Origin: Streptomyces sp. NBC_00525
GTDB lineage: Bacteria > Actinomycetota > Actinomycetes > Streptomycetales > Streptomycetaceae
NCBI RefSeq assembly: GCF_036346595.1
Contig: NZ_CP107834.1
Coordinates: 868,001-932,000 of the forward strand
DNA: 64,000 nucleotides
Reading direction: 5' to 3'
Numbering within the stretch: the first letter of the stretch is position 1; each line of letters begins with the position of its first letter. The position numbers were made by a program, and so were the translations under genes. Below the pieces are notes generated by a model that saw only the letters and a program-made list of their open reading frames with translations, did not search any database and was not told the DNA's origin. Shown one piece after another: positions 46,481 to 56,513 of this stretch.

Positions 46481-47830
46481 TCACAGCGGTACGCGCAGGG
46501 CCTCCGCCACGCGTTCGGCGGCCCGCTCCGCCTCGGCGCTCCCGCTGGCCAGCAGCTCGGCACGGACCGCCCGCAGCCGGTCGCGCAGCCGCCGCGACTC
46601 CATGCCCAGGGCCCGGTCCGCCATCTCCGTCGCGGTGGCCGCCGCCCGGTCCGCCTCGCCCCGGCGCAGCTCGACCGCGGTGAGGACGGCCAGCCGGTGG
46701 ACCCGGCCCCGGTCGTGCGCGGGCGTGCGCACCGCCGCCACCGCGTGCCTGCGGGCGGCCGGCAGGTCCCCGAGGTTCAGCAGCGCTTCCGCCACCTGGA
46801 CGTCCACCAGGCCCGGCTGGACGTAACCCGTCTCGTCCGGCTCGCGGCCCGGCCGGATGCGCGCGGCCTCCGACTCGGCGCGGCCGATGCAGTCCAGCGC
46901 GCTCGCCCGGTCCCCGAGCCGGGCGTACGCCTTGGCCTGCATCGCGTGCAGATCGGCGGCGAGCGCGGGGGTGATCTCGTGCCCGGCCGTCCGCAGGGCC
47001 GCCTGTGCGAAGGCGACGGACTGGCGGTACTCGGCGAGGAACAGCGACTGGTTGACCAGGAGCGCGATCACATAGCCGCCGAACCCGCGGTCACCGCTGG
47101 CCTTGGCCAGGCGCAGCGCCTGGTGGAAGTAGCGCTGGGCCAGGCCGTGCGCGTCGGAGTCGTAGGCGCAGATGCCCGCCACGGCCACCAGCGCGCCCGT
47201 CGTGCGGTGCAGTTGACGGCCCGTCGCATCGCTGTAGCCGCCGCGCAGCAGCGGGGCCGCGCCGGTGTTGAGGAAGCCGACGACGCGGGGGCGGGTCGCG
47301 ATCCCGCCCGTCCTGCGGTACATCAGTTCGTAATGGTCGCGGGCGGCCCGCAGAGTTGACATGTCGGCGGCGCCGACGCGGGCCGGGCCGCCGCGCGACA
47401 CATCGCCGTCCTCCGGCGGGTTCTCCCATTCCCAGACCGGCATCACGGCCGTGGTCCCGGTGACGGCCGGGGCGGCGACGACATACGGGCGCTGCCGGGC
47501 GTCCGAGCGCCATACGGCGGTGGCCCGCTCGACGAAGTGGGTGAGCGAGGAGTCCCCGGCGGGCGCGTGGGCGTCGGGCAGCGCCATCCCGATGTCGTCC
47601 AGGGAGACCGTCCGGCGCAGTCTGGCGCCGAGCACCTCGCAGATCAGGTCCGGCACCTGGCCGCGCGGCCGCTGGCCCTTCAACCAGCGGGCGACGGCGG
47701 TGTGTTCGTAGCGCAGGGACAGCCCGCGCGCCCGGCCGGCCCGGTTCACCCGGCCGGCCAGTCCGGCTCGGGAGACGCCCGCCTCCTCGATCAGGGCCTC
47801 CAGCGCGGTGTTGGGCTCCCTTGCCGCCAT
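46481..47830 (-). CDS. NsdA-like transcriptional regulator with TPR-like repeats
   Basis: A 449-residue regulator. An XRE-like region covers about residues 10-75 (EEAGVSRAGLAGRVNRAGRA; YEHTAVARWLKGQRP). The rest is alpha-helical with TPR-like repeats (AQRYFHQALRLAKASGDRGF; MQAKAYARLGDRASALDCIG). Such proteins act as developmental and antibiotic regulators in Streptomyces, for example NsdA. Target genes are unknown. ATG 47830 has GGAGGGG upstream. A palindrome lies about 53 bases upstream. Confidence 0.85.
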   Translation of the reverse strand: MAAREPNTALEALIEEAGVSRAGLAGRVNRAGRARGLSLRYEHTAVARWLKGQRPRGQVPDLICEVLGARLRRTVSLDDIGMALPDAHAPAGDSSLTHFVERATAVWRSDARQRPYVVAAPAVTGTTAVMPVWEWENPPEDGDVSRGGPARVGAADMSTLRAARDHYELMYRRTGGIATRPRVVGFLNTGAAPLLRGGYSDATGRQLHRTTGALVAVAGICAYDSDAHGLAQRYFHQALRLAKASGDRGFGGYVIALLVNQSLFLAEYRQSVAFAQAALRTAGHEITPALAADLHAMQAKAYARLGDRASALDCIGRAESEAARIRPGREPDETGYVQPGLVDVQVAEALLNLGDLPAARRHAVAAVRTPAHDRGRVHRLAVLTAVELRRGEADRAAATATEMADRALGMESRRLRDRLRAVRAELLASGSAEAERAAERVAEALRVPL

Positions 47831-47882
47831 GTCCCCTCCGGTGGTTCGGCACGCCTGGACGTGTCGCCCCAGTGGAGCACGA

Positions 47883-47899
47883 TTCACACGGGGTGTGAA
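47883..47899. promoter_or_regulatory. Palindrome upstream of the NsdA-like gene
   Basis: TTCACAC-GGG-GTGTGAA, 7-bp perfect arms, 53 bases before the ATG of the regulator. Likely operator; protein unknown. Confidence 0.5.
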
Positions 47900-48085
47900 C
47901 GCAATGCCCGAACCGTCCCGTCGCGCACGCTGCCGGACGGGCCGGGGGCTCGCTTGAATGGATGCCTCGCCGGACGCGGACGGGTCGTCCGCTCCCCCTC
48001 GTACAGCGGGGTGGCCCGTATCCGCGCGATCCTCCCCGCCGGCCTGCCCGACACTCCACGGCGGGGGCGGACGGGGCGAGCACAC

Positions 48086-48122
48086 AGGAGGGGCGTATCC
48101 GGTGGCCGGATACGCCCCTCCT
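48086..48122. terminator. Terminator of pheST
   Basis: AGGAGGGGCGTATCCGG (48086-48102), loop TGG, then CCGGATACGCCCCTCCT (48106-48122); a 17-bp perfect stem 16 bases after the pheT stop. The remaining 47831-48085 has no gene. Confidence 0.9.
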
Positions 48123-48137
48123 TCACGCGATGCGGGA

Positions 48138-50687
48138 CTACGCCCCGCGCAGGACCGCGCCCGTACGCTCGGCGGCCAGGGCCACCGCCGCGTCACGGGC
48201 GGCGCTCGCCTCGTCCACCGTCAGCGTGCGGTCGGCGGCGCGGAAGCGCAGCGCGTACGCCAGGGACTTGCTGCCCTCGCCGATCTGCTCGCCGGTGAAG
48301 ACGTCGAACAGCCGCAGCGACTCCAGGAGTTCGCCCGCGCCCTCGCGCAGCGCCCGCTCCACGTCGGCGGCGGGCACGTCCTGGCCGACGACCAGGGCGA
48401 CGTCCTGGGTGGCGACCGGGAAGGCGGAGATCCGCGGGGCCCGCAGGACGCCGTCCGCGGCCTGCTCCAGGATGTCGAGGTCAACCTCCATGGCGCAGGT
48501 GCGCTCGGGCAGGTGCAGCTCCTTGACGACGCGCGGGTGCAGCTCGCCCGCGTGTCCGAACAGGGTCTCCTCGCCGTCGACCGTCACGAACAGCGCGGCG
48601 CAGCGGCCGGGGTGCCACGGCGCGTGCCGGTCGGCCCGCACCGTCACCTCGACGCCCGCCTCGCGGGCGATGGTACGCGCCGCCTCGACGGAGTCCGCCC
48701 AGTCGGCGGGGCGGCCCTTGCCCCACCAGCCGGCCTGCTCGCGGGCGCCGGCGAGGACGACGGCGGCGCGGCGCGGCTGGCGCGGCAGTGCGGCGTCGAG
48801 CGAGGCGATCTCCTCGTCCGAGGGGCGCCGGTCGACGGGCAGCCGGAAGGGCTTGGTCTCCTGGCCGGTGAGTGGGGTCTCCCCTGCTCGAACGGAGTTG
48901 AGAGCTTGGGGAAGGAAGACGAGGCCGGTTTCGAAGAGGGCGAGGTCGTGGCTGCCGCGTCCGTCGTTGCGCCGCAGTGCGCCGAGGAGGCCCGGCAGCA
49001 GCGTGGTGCGCAGCGAGGGCTCCTCGTCGGAGAGCGGGTTGACGAGCTTCACCGTGCGGCGGCGGGCGTCGTCCGCGTCCAGGCCGAGCTGGTCGAGGAC
49101 GGTTTCGCCGATGAACGGGTAGCTCAGCGCCTCGACGTAGCCCGCGCCCGCGAGGGCCCGGCCGACGCGGCGGTGCAGCCGCTGGCGGTCGGTGAGGCCG
49201 CGGCCGGAGGGCGGGGTCGGCAGCGTGGAGGGCAGGTTCTCGTAGCCCTCCAGGCGGATGACCTCTTCGGCCAGGTCGTTGGGCTCGGTGAGGTCGGGGC
49301 GCCAGGACGGCGTGGTGACCAGGAGCTCGTCCTGCCCGTAGACGTCGCAGCCGACCTCCTGGAGGCGGCGGACGACGGTCTCGCGGCCGTAGGAGACACC
49401 GGCGACCTTGTCGGGGTGGTCGGCCGGCATCGTGATGGTGCGGGGCGCGGAGGGGGCGGTGACCTCGGTGACGCCCGCCTCGGCGGTGCCGCCGGCGAGC
49501 AGGACCAGCAGGTCCACGGTGCGCTGGGCGGCCGCGGCGGCGGCCTGCGGGTCCACGCCGCGCTCGAAGCGCTTGGACGCCTCGGAGGGCAGCTTGTGGC
49601 GGCGGGCGGTGCGGGCGATCGAGATCGCGTCGAAGTGCGCGGCCTCGATGACGACCTCGGAGGTGTGCGCACCCTCGGCCGCGTCGGCGATCTCCGTGTC
49701 GGCGCCGCCCATGACGCCCGCGAGGCCGATGGGGCCGCGGTTGTCGGTGATGACGAGGTCGCCGGAGTCCAGGACGCGCACGGCGCCGTCGAGCGTGGTG
49801 AGCTTCTCGCCCCTCTCGGCGCGGCGCACCCCGATCGGGCCGTCGATGCGGGTCCGGTCGTAGGCGTGCAGCGGCTGGCCGAGTTCGAGCATCACGTAGT
49901 TGGTGACGTCGACGGCGAGCGAGATGGGCCGCATGCCCGCCTTCTGGAGCCGGCGCTGCATCCAGATCGGGGTACGGGCCTCGGGCTGGAGCCCGACGAC
50001 CGTGCGCGCGGTGAAGCGGGAGCAGCCGATCGGGTCGGCGACCTCGACCGGGTAGCCGTACGCGTTGGGCGCGGGCACGTCCAGCAGGGCCGGGTCGCGC
50101 AGCGGCAGGCCGTAGGCGGTGGCGGCCTCGCGGGCGACGCCGCGCATCGACAGGCAGTAGCCGCGGTCGGGCGTGACGGCGATGTCCAGGACCTCGTCGA
50201 CGAGTTCAAGCAGCTCGATGGCGTCGGTGCCGACCTCGTGCTCCGGGGGGAGCACGATGATGCCGTGCGTGCCGTCGTCGCCCATGCCCAGCTCGTCGGA
50301 CGAGCAGATCATGCCGTGCGAGGTCTTGCCGTACGTCTTGCGGGCGGCGATCGCGAAGTCGCCGGGGAGCACGGCGCCGGGCAGGACCACGACGACCTTG
50401 TCGCCCACGGAGAAGTTGCGGGCGCCGCAGACGATCTCCTGCGGCTCGCCGGTGCCGTTGGCGGTGCCGACGTCGACGGTGCAGAAGCGGATCGGCTTCT
50501 TGAAGCCCTCCAGCTCCTCGATGGTCAGCACCTGTCCGACGACCAGGGGGCCGGTGAGGCCGGCGCCGGTCCGCTCGACCGTCTCGACCTCCAGGCCCAC
50601 GGCGACGAGCTTGGCCTGCACGTCGCGGCCGGTCTCGGTGGCCGGCAGGTCGACGTATTCCCGCAGCCAGGAAAGCGGGACGCGCAT
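48138..50687 (-). CDS. pheT: Phenylalanyl-tRNA synthetase beta chain
   Basis: An 849-residue beta chain. Residues 40-150 form the tRNA-binding OB domain ([34 protein letters not shown]), the middle holds B3/B4 editing domain and B5, and the C-terminus (about 755-849) the FDX-ACB anticodon-binding domain ([20 protein letters not shown]). It pairs with PheS to charge tRNA-Phe and edits Tyr. The ATG 50687 overlaps the pheS stop by one base. An interspersed repeat is read in frame at about residues 591-606, adding [16 protein letters not shown]. Confidence 0.97.
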   Translation of the reverse strand: MRVPLSWLREYVDLPATETGRDVQAKLVAVGLEVETVERTGAGLTGPLVVGQVLTIEELEGFKKPIRFCTVDVGTANGTGEPQEIVCGARNFSVGDKVVVVLPGAVLPGDFAIAARKTYGKTSHGMICSSDELGMGDDGTHGIIVLPPEHEVGTDAIELLELVDEVLDIAVTPDRGYCLSMRGVAREAATAYGLPLRDPALLDVPAPNAYGYPVEVADPIGCSRFTARTVVGLQPEARTPIWMQRRLQKAGMRPISLAVDVTNYVMLELGQPLHAYDRTRIDGPIGVRRAERGEKLTTLDGAVRVLDSGDLVITDNRGPIGLAGVMGGADTEIADAAEGAHTSEVVIEAAHFDAISIARTARRHKLPSEASKRFERGVDPQAAAAAAQRTVDLLVLLAGGTAEAGVTEVTAPSAPRTITMPADHPDKVAGVSYGRETVVRRLQEVGCDVYGQDELLVTTPSWRPDLTEPNDLAEEVIRLEGYENLPSTLPTPPSGRGLTDRQRLHRRVGRALAGAGYVEALSYPFIGETVLDQLGLDADDARRRTVKLVNPLSDEEPSLRTTLLPGLLGALRRNDGRGSHDLALFETGLVFLPQALNSVRAGETPLTGQETKPFRLPVDRRPSDEEIASLDAALPRQPRRAAVVLAGAREQAGWWGKGRPADWADSVEAARTIAREAGVEVTVRADRHAPWHPGRCAALFVTVDGEETLFGHAGELHPRVVKELHLPERTCAMEVDLDILEQAADGVLRAPRISAFPVATQDVALVVGQDVPAADVERALREGAGELLESLRLFDVFTGEQIGEGSKSLAYALRFRAADRTLTVDEASAARDAAVALAAERTGAVLRGA
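48868..48916. repeat. Interspersed palindromic repeat inside pheT
   Basis: On the coding strand, CTTCCCCAAGCTCTC, then AACTCCGTTCGAGC, AGGGGAGACCCCACT. CCCC..GCTC pairs with GAGC..GGGG. I recognise it as a common Streptomyces intergenic element. It keeps the frame open and uses atypical codons (CTT, GCT, GTT, CGA, GCA). Confidence 0.7.
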
Positions 50688-51814
50688 CAGATCTCCATCC
50701 CGAAGGGCCGGGTGAACCGGACGTCACCTTCGACCATGTCTCGCATGTCTTCGACGTTGTGGCGGAACATCAGCATTCGTTCGATGCCGAACCCGAAGGC
50801 GAATCCGCTGTACTTCCGGGGGTCGACGCCGCAGGCGGTGAGCACCTTGGGGTTGACCATGCCGCAGCCGCCGAGCTCGATCCAGCCCTCGCTGCCGCAG
50901 GTGCGGCAGGGGTGGTCCGGGTTGCCGACGGAGGCGCCGCGGCACACGTAGCAGACCATGTCCATCTCGGCGGACGGCTCGGTGAACGGGAAGAAGTTGG
51001 GCCGCAGCCGGGTCTTCATGTCCGCGCCGAAGAGCGCCTGGACCATGTGGTCGAGGGTGCCCTTGAGGTCGGCCATGGTCAGGCCCTCGTCGACGGCGAG
51101 CAGCTCGATCTGGTGGAAGACCGGGGTGTGCGTGGCGTCCAGCTCGTCGGTGCGGTAGACGCGGCCGGGGCAGACGACGTAGACGGGAGGCTCGCGGTCG
51201 AGCAGGGTTCGGGCCTGGACCGGCGAGGTGTGCGTGCGCAGGACGACACCGGACTCGTCGTTCTTCGCGCCGTCGGCGCCCTCGACGAAGAAGGTGTCCT
51301 GCATCTGCCGGGCCGGGTGGTCCGGCACGAAGTTCAGGGCGTCGAAGTTGAACCACTCCGCCTCGGCCTCGGGGCCCTCGGCGATCTCGTAGCCCATGGC
51401 CACGAAGACGTCGGCGACGCGCTCCATGAAGGTCGTCAGCGGGTGGCGGGCGCCGGCCGGGGTGCGGTCGTAGGGCAGCGTGACGTCCACCGCCTCCTCG
51501 ACCAGCACGCGGGCGTCCCGCTCGGCCTCCAGTTCCGTCTGGCGGGCGGCGAGGGCGCGGCCCACGGCGGCGCGGGCCTGGCCGACGCGCTTGCCGGCCT
51601 CGGCCTTGGCCTGCGGGGGCAGTGCGCCGATCTCGCGGTTGGCCAGCGACAGGGGCGAGGTGCCACCGGTGTGCGCGGTCTTCGCCTGGGCGAGCGCTTC
51701 GAGGTCGCCCGCGGCGGCGAAGGCGGCGAGCGCCTCGTCCCGGATGCGCTCGATCTCTTCCGGTTTCAGTGCCTCGACCTCGACTGGGTCGTACGACTTG
51801 TTCGGTGCCGACAT
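50687..51814 (-). CDS. pheS: Phenylalanyl-tRNA synthetase alpha chain
   Basis: A 375-residue class II synthetase subunit. The N-terminal coiled coil (about 15-95) binds tRNA; motif 2 and 3 regions include [15 protein letters not shown] (VVLRTHTS), [12 protein letters not shown], and [14 protein letters not shown] near the end. [15 protein letters not shown] zinc-like insert (CxxC pairs) is visible near residue 300. It catalyses Phe-AMP formation. ATG 51814 has GGAAG and GGGAAG upstream. A TAGACT -10 lies about 110 bases upstream; no Phe-rich leader or T-box is seen. Confidence 0.97.
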   Translation of the reverse strand: MSAPNKSYDPVEVEALKPEEIERIRDEALAAFAAAGDLEALAQAKTAHTGGTSPLSLANREIGALPPQAKAEAGKRVGQARAAVGRALAARQTELEAERDARVLVEEAVDVTLPYDRTPAGARHPLTTFMERVADVFVAMGYEIAEGPEAEAEWFNFDALNFVPDHPARQMQDTFFVEGADGAKNDESGVVLRTHTSPVQARTLLDREPPVYVVCPGRVYRTDELDATHTPVFHQIELLAVDEGLTMADLKGTLDHMVQALFGADMKTRLRPNFFPFTEPSAEMDMVCYVCRGASVGNPDHPCRTCGSEGWIELGGCGMVNPKVLTACGVDPRKYSGFAFGFGIERMLMFRHNVEDMRDMVEGDVRFTRPFGMEI

Positions 51815-51920
51815 CTCTTCCCGTACTTCCGATTGGCTGAGTGCTGCGTTTGCCGGGGGACATTCCCGGACCCCCGTGACCTCGCTCGAAGACCGGAGGA
51901 CGCAAAGGTGCCAAGGATCG

Positions 51921-51926
51921 AGTCTA
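51921..51926 (-). promoter_or_regulatory. -10 element of pheST
   Basis: Reverse strand TAGACT about 107 bases before the pheS ATG. No clear -35. The leader has one hairpin, CGGGGG/CCCCCG (51854-51859 with 51871-51876). Confidence 0.4.
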
Positions 51927-51968
51927 AGGGTCGCGGGGCGGGTGGGGCGCCCGTGGGCCGCTCGGGCC

Positions 51969-53108
51969 TCAGCTGAGATAGGCCGGCGTGCTCACGGGCA
52001 GCATAAATCGGAACTCCGCGCCGCCTCCGGGGCCGCGCCCGACCGTGATGGTGCCGCCGTGGGCCTCGACGATGCCCTTGACGATGTAGAGGCCCAGGCC
52101 CGTGCCGCCGCGCTTGCTGCCCCGCCAGAAACGGGTGAAGACGCGGCCCATCGACTCCTCGGGGATGCCGGGTCCTTCGTCGCTCACGGTGACGGCCGCT
52201 CCCCTCTCGTCGCTCTTCGCCGGTGCGGGTGCCACATCGATGGTGACAGTTCCCTCACCGTGCCGCACCGCGTTTTCCAGCAGGTTGCCCAGGACCTGGT
52301 CGACCTTGTCCGGGTCGGCCCAGACGGCGGGCAGCGGCTGGCAGGTGCGGAGGAGGAAGCGGCCGGGGTCCTGGCCCGCGGCGGTGTGCGCCTGGACGTG
52401 GCGTTCGACGGCGGCGGACAGGTCCACGGGCTGGCGGCGCAGCTCCAGGCGTCCGGAGTCGATCCGGGAGATGTCCAGGAGTTCGGTGATGAGGCGGGTG
52501 ACCCGGTTGGAGTCCGCGTACACCGTCTCCAGCATGAGGCGCTTCTGGTCGTCGGTGAACCGCTCCCACTTGGCGAGCAGCGTCGCCGTGAAGCCCTTGA
52601 CCGAGGTCAGCGGGGAGCGCAGTTCGTGGGCGACGGTCGCGATCAGTTCGGCGTGGCTGCGCTCGGAGCGGCGGCGGGCCTCGGTGCCGCGCAGGCTGAT
52701 CACCAGTCGGCGGAGCGGTCCGGTGGGCGTCTCGCGGACGTAGCGGGCGGAGACCAGGACCTCGCGGACGCCGGGCAGCAGCAGGTTGCGCTCGGGCTGG
52801 GCGACGCGGGTCGCGAGGCCGCCGTAGGGGTCGGTCAGCTCCCACCAGCGGCGGCCCTTGAGGTCCTCCAGCGGCAGTACCTGTTCCACGGGGCGGCCGA
52901 GGGCGTCGGCGGCGGCGACGCCGGTGATCCGGACGGCGGCGGCGTTGAAGCAGATGACCCGGCCCGACTCGTCCGCGACGACGAGCCCGTCGGGCAGGTC
53001 GTCCGGGTGCAGCCCGAGGCCGTCCGCGACGGCGAGGCCGTCCGGTTCGCCGGTGGCGCGCACGACGGCGGCGTGCGCCGCGCGCGGCCCGCTCATGCCG
53101 ACTACCAT
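51969..53108 (-). CDS. Orphan PAS-domain sensor histidine kinase
   Basis: A 379-residue cytoplasmic-looking kinase. A PAS domain covers about residues 30-140 ([20 protein letters not shown]). HisKA has the phospho-acceptor His in [20 protein letters not shown]; the ATPase domain has the N box [26 protein letters not shown] and [11 protein letters not shown]. No membrane helix is clear. No response regulator is adjacent. ATG 53108 is chosen with AGAGGTGG upstream; TTG 53132 is an alternative. It sits between trmH and pheS. Confidence 0.92.
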   Translation of the reverse strand: MVVGMSGPRAAHAAVVRATGEPDGLAVADGLGLHPDDLPDGLVVADESGRVICFNAAAVRITGVAAADALGRPVEQVLPLEDLKGRRWWELTDPYGGLATRVAQPERNLLLPGVREVLVSARYVRETPTGPLRRLVISLRGTEARRRSERSHAELIATVAHELRSPLTSVKGFTATLLAKWERFTDDQKRLMLETVYADSNRVTRLITELLDISRIDSGRLELRRQPVDLSAAVERHVQAHTAAGQDPGRFLLRTCQPLPAVWADPDKVDQVLGNLLENAVRHGEGTVTIDVAPAPAKSDERGAAVTVSDEGPGIPEESMGRVFTRFWRGSKRGGTGLGLYIVKGIVEAHGGTITVGRGPGGGAEFRFMLPVSTPAYLS

Positions 53109-53232
53109 TCCGGACCCCACCTCTCGAACCAATGCAGTGGGCCTGCCCCCGAGTTGGCCACCCTACTAGTCGCCGGTGACGCAGCGACACCCTACGGGGG
53201 CTCTCCGTCGAAGCGGGAGCGCGCGGACGGGG

Positions 53233-54075
53233 TCAGCCGGTGGCGCGGCGGGGGCGCTGGGCGCGCGCGGAGGCGTACAGGCAGACCGCGGCGGCGGTCG
53301 CCAGGTTGAGGCTCTCCGCCTTGCCGTGGATCGGCACCCGGACCACGGCGTCGGCCAGGGCGCGGGTCTCCTCGGGCAGGCCCCACGCCTCGTTGCCGAA
53401 GACCCAGGCGGTGGGCCCGCCCATGGTGCCGGCGTCGAGTTCGTCGTCGAGGTCGTCGCTGCCCGCGCCGTCGGCGGCCAGGATGCGCACGCCCGCCTCG
53501 CGCAGCCCGCGCACGGCCTGCTCGACGGGGACGCCCACGGCGACCGGCAGGTGGAAGAGCGAGCCGACCGAGGCGCGTACCGACTTGGGGTTGTACAGGT
53601 CCACGGAGGCGTCGGTGAGGACGACCGCGTCGGCGCCCGCCGCGTCGGCGCAGCGCAGGACGGTGCCGGCGTTGCCGGGGTCGCGGACGTGGGCGAGGAC
53701 GGCGACCAGCCGGGGCCGGGCGGCGAGGATCGACTCGAAGGGCGAGTCGAGGAAGCGGCAGACCCCGATGAGGCCCTGCGGGGTGACGGTCTGGGAGACG
53801 TCGGCCAGGACGTCGGCGCCGGCGAGGTGGACCCGGGCGCCGGCCGCGAGGGCGGCGTCGACGATCGGCGCGTAGCGCTCGGCTGCCTCGGCGGTGGCGA
53901 AGAGTTCGAGGAGGGTCGGTTCGCCGTCCGCGCCCCGGTGCCCGGCGGCCTCGCGCACGGCCTGCGGCCCCTCGGCGATGAACCTGCGCTCCTTGCCGCG
54001 GAAGTTGCGCCTGGCCAGCCGCCGGGCGGCGGCGACCCGCGGCGAACGCGGGGAGATCAGTTCGGGGGTGCCCAT
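53233..54075 (-). CDS. TrmH family RNA 2'-O-methyltransferase
   Basis: A 280-residue SPOUT methylase. N-terminal substrate binding (ARRNFRGKERRFIAEGPQAV), then LAHVRDPGNAGTVLRCADAA, WVFGNEAWGLPEE and IHGKAESLNLATAAAVCLYA. It modifies rRNA or tRNA. It lies in the rplT-rpmI-infC / pheST region, as is conserved in Streptomyces. ATG 54075 is tentative; the ribosome site is weak. It is downstream of a terminator after rplT. Confidence 0.92.
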   Translation of the reverse strand: MGTPELISPRSPRVAAARRLARRNFRGKERRFIAEGPQAVREAAGHRGADGEPTLLELFATAEAAERYAPIVDAALAAGARVHLAGADVLADVSQTVTPQGLIGVCRFLDSPFESILAARPRLVAVLAHVRDPGNAGTVLRCADAAGADAVVLTDASVDLYNPKSVRASVGSLFHLPVAVGVPVEQAVRGLREAGVRILAADGAGSDDLDDELDAGTMGGPTAWVFGNEAWGLPEETRALADAVVRVPIHGKAESLNLATAAAVCLYASARAQRPRRATG

Positions 54076-54170
54076 GTCGGCGAGGAGCCTCTCTGCGTGA
54101 CGAAGGTCCGGTGTCGTGCCGCGCCCCGGCGGTGGCACGCCGGACCGGCCCGGCGAGGGGGCGCAACGCA

Positions 54171-54205
54171 CCGGACCCGCAGACGGCGGGCGCCTGCGGG
54201 TCCGG
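54171..54205 (-). terminator. Terminator of infC-rpmI-rplT
   Basis: CCGGACCCGCAG (54171-54182) pairs with CTGCGGGTCCGG (54194-54205), a 12-bp stem downstream of rplT. Confidence 0.85.
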
Positions 54206-54232
54206 CGGGAATGCCTGGAAGAGCGGCCTGGG

Positions 54233-54616
54233 TCAGGCGGCCTTCGGGGCGTTGACGTCGCTCGGGAGGGCCTTCTGAGCGGCCTCGACGAGGGCGGCGA
54301 ACGCGTTGGCGTCGTTGACCGCGAGCTCGGCCAGGATCTTGCGGTCCACCTCGATGTTGGCGGCCTTGAGACCCTGGATGAGGCGGTTGTACGTCATGCC
54401 GTTCTGGCGGGCGGCCGCGTTGATGCGCTGGATCCAGAGCTGACGGAAGTCGCCCTTGCGCTTCTTGCGGTCGTTGTAGTTGTAGACCAGGGAGTGGGTG
54501 ACCTGCTCCTTGGCCTTGCGGTACAGGCGCGAACGCTGACCGCGGTAGCCGCTGGCCTGCTCGAGGATCGCCCGGCGCTTCTTGTGGGCGTTGACTGCCC
54601 GCTTGACGCGTGCCAC
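54233..54616 (-). CDS. rplT: 50S ribosomal protein L20
   Basis: A 127-residue L20 ([40 protein letters not shown]). It binds 23S rRNA early in assembly and, in other bacteria, represses its own operon through a leader structure. GTG 54616 has AAGGAG seven to eight bases upstream. Last gene of infC-rpmI-rplT. Confidence 0.98.
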   Translation of the reverse strand: MARVKRAVNAHKKRRAILEQASGYRGQRSRLYRKAKEQVTHSLVYNYNDRKKRKGDFRQLWIQRINAAARQNGMTYNRLIQGLKAANIEVDRKILAELAVNDANAFAALVEAAQKALPSDVNAPKAA

Positions 54617-54723
54617 TTGTTAACTCCTTGTAGCGGGGCCGTGGTCGTACTCACACGGCCCGGAAACGATTGGGTCCCGGTCGGATGGAGGGCGTGTCCC
54701 CGGACTCACCGGGGACCGCGGCC

Positions 54724-54918
54724 TCACTTGCCGAGAAGCTTCTTGACCTTCTTGGCGTCGGCCGGAGCCGCGACGACCGTACCGGTCAGCGAACGCGTCT
54801 TCTTGGACGACTTGTGCTCGAGCAGGTGGCGCTTGCCGGCCCTCTCGCGCAGCACCTTGCCGGAGCCGGTGATCTTGAAGCGCTTGCTGGCACCGCTGTG
54901 CGTCTTGTTCTTCGGCAT
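54724..54918 (-). CDS. rpmI: 50S ribosomal protein L35
   Basis: A 64-residue L35 ([34 protein letters not shown]). A small basic protein of the large subunit, always between infC and rplT. ATG 54918 has GAGGAGAG about nine bases upstream. The 120-base gap to infC holds a weak hairpin (GGGGGTGCC with GGCATCCCCC) at 55010-55033. Confidence 0.98.
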   Translation of the reverse strand: MPKNKTHSGASKRFKITGSGKVLRERAGKRHLLEHKSSKKTRSLTGTVVAAPADAKKVKKLLGK

Positions 54919-55038
54919 CGCGCCGTTCTCTCCTCGTCAGTGGCGCCCCTCTCGGTGCGGGCACCGGAACGCAGGGGCGTCAGATCTTCATGGGCTTCCG
55001 GGGGGTTCCGGGGGTGCCTGGATGGCATCCCCCGGAGG

Positions 55039-55695
55039 TCACGCCTCGGAAGGGGTCTCGGCCTCGGCCTCGGGCGCCGCCTCGGGCGCCTTCGCCGCGG
55101 GCTCGGCGTCGGGGGTGTTGTTCCCCTGGCGCTCCGCCTTGCGGGCGGCCTGGGCCTCGCGGGCCTCGGCCATGGCTTCGGTCTTCTTCTTGTGCGGGCC
55201 CAGAACCATGATCATGTTCCGGCCGTCCTGCTTCGGGTTGGACTCGATGAAGCCGAGTTCCTCCACGTCCGAAGCGAGCCGCTGGAGCAGCCGGAAGCCC
55301 AGCTCGGGGCGGGACTGCTCACGACCGCGGAACATGATCGTGATCTTGACCTTGTCGCCCTGCTTGAGGAACCGGACGACGTGACCCTTCTTGGTGTCAT
55401 AGTCGTGCGGGTCGATCTTCGGCCGGAGCTTCATCTCCTTGATGACCGTGTGCGCCTGGTTCTTGCGCGCCTCACGGGCCTTCATGGCCGACTCGTACTT
55501 GAACTTCCCGTAGTCCATGAGCTTGCACACGGGCGGACGGGCGGTAGCCGCCACCTCGACCAGGTCGAGGTCGTACTCCTGTGCGAGTTCCAGGGCCTTG
55601 GCAAGCGGCACGATCCCGACCTGCTCGCCACTGGGACCGACAAGTCGTACCTCGGGCACGCGAATCCGGTCGTTGATGCGGGGCTCGGCGCTGAT
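55039..55695 (-). CDS. infC: Translation initiation factor IF-3, AUC start
   Basis: A 218-residue IF-3. The N-terminal domain must include [20 protein letters not shown], which starts at ATC 55695; that codon follows GAGGAGG by five bases and no ATG or GTG is available in frame between the ribosome site and it. A GTG at 55659 would delete RINDRIR. The C-terminal domain has [22 protein letters not shown]-3 binds the 30S subunit and rejects non-AUG starts, including its own, giving autoregulation. The tail of about 40 residues is Ala/Glu-rich. A leader attenuator lies upstream. Confidence 0.93.
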   Translation of the reverse strand: MSAEPRINDRIRVPEVRLVGPSGEQVGIVPLAKALELAQEYDLDLVEVAATARPPVCKLMDYGKFKYESAMKAREARKNQAHTVIKEMKLRPKIDPHDYDTKKGHVVRFLKQGDKVKITIMFRGREQSRPELGFRLLQRLASDVEELGFIESNPKQDGRNMIMVLGPHKKKTEAMAEAREAQAARKAERQGNNTPDAEPAAKAPEAAPEAEAETPSEA

Positions 55696-55776
55696 GGATC
55701 CTCCTCGGTAGCACCACGCGACCGCCTGGCGGACAGCCGCGTAACGTCTGTTTCAGACAGACCAACCGTGCCGGGA

Positions 55777-55811
55777 CAACAAAAATGCCCCGGACGGGAC
55801 ACAGGCGGGGC
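55777..55811 (-). terminator. Attenuator-like terminator in the infC leader
   Basis: Sense strand: GCCCCG, 13-base loop, CGGGGC, then ATTTTTGTTG. A U-rich intrinsic terminator of this kind is unusual here. It lies about 80 bases before the infC start, inside its 5' leader. A second hairpin, GTCTGT-CTGAA-ACAGAC (55746-55762), follows. Confidence 0.65.
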
Positions 55812-55990
55812 TCCTGAAAAACCGGAACACCGCCACGGCGTACCGCGGGGCGCATCGGGCGGCTCCATCGTCCGTACGGAACGATGGGCACCACCTGACC
55901 GGTGACCCGCCGTCCCCAGGACGGCCAGGTGGGAGAACGGAGCCTCCACTTGTGGGCCGGGCACATAGCTGCCCAGCCGGTCGTTACACA

Positions 55991-56020
55991 AGGTTAGCAG
56001 CTCGGCCGGGCGGGCACCAA
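55991..56020 (-). promoter_or_regulatory. infC operon promoter
   Basis: Reverse strand: -35 TTGGTG (56015-56020), spacer 18, -10 TAACCT (55991-55996). It gives a leader of about 290 bases, the 55696-56081 gap holding no gene of its own on this strand. Confidence 0.6.
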
Positions 56021-56081
56021 CCCGGTGGCGCGGCCGCTCCCGCGCACGGAGGGCCGCTTCCGTGGGCCTATCGTAAGACGC

Positions 56082-56444
56082 ATGAGTGACGCGACCCCCA
56101 GCAGTACTTCCCCCGGCTTCGACGAGATGGCCCGCGACATCGCGGAGGTGCCCGCCGTCGAGGTGATCGTGACGGTCGCCGTCAACCTGATGAGCGCCGC
56201 CGCCGTCAAGCTCGGCCTGACCGAGGACGGCGACGACCACAAGGACCTGGACGAGGCCCGCAAGCTGGTCCACGCGCTGGCCGGCCTGCTGGACGCGAGC
56301 ACCACGGAGATCAGCTCGTTCCACGCCGCCCCGCTGCGCGACGGCCTCAAGTCCCTCCAGCTGGCCTTCCGCGAGGCCTCGCTCGTCCCGGACGAGCCGG
56401 GCCACGGTCCGGGCGAGAAGTACACCGGCCCGGTCTTCGGCTGA
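56082..56444 (+). CDS. DUF1844 family protein
   Basis: A 120-residue protein of the DUF1844 type (EVIVTVAVNLMSAAAVKLGL; DEARKLVHALAGLLD). Mainly helical; function unknown. It is divergent from infC, as is common in actinomycetes. ATG 56082 has TATCGT seven bases upstream and no ribosome site, so it is probably leaderless. Confidence 0.9.
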   Translation: MSDATPSSTSPGFDEMARDIAEVPAVEVIVTVAVNLMSAAAVKLGLTEDGDDHKDLDEARKLVHALAGLLDASTTEISSFHAAPLRDGLKSLQLAFREASLVPDEPGHGPGEKYTGPVFG

Positions 56445-56513
56445 AACCCGGCCCTCGGCTGAGGCCCGCCTCCCCCACCGCCCTCGCCGCCCCCGGCGGG
56501 CCCCCGTCCGCGC

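Noticed and set aside
51815..51968. T-box or Phe-rich leader before pheS
   Set aside because: No T-box sequence, no run of Phe codons; only one short hairpin.
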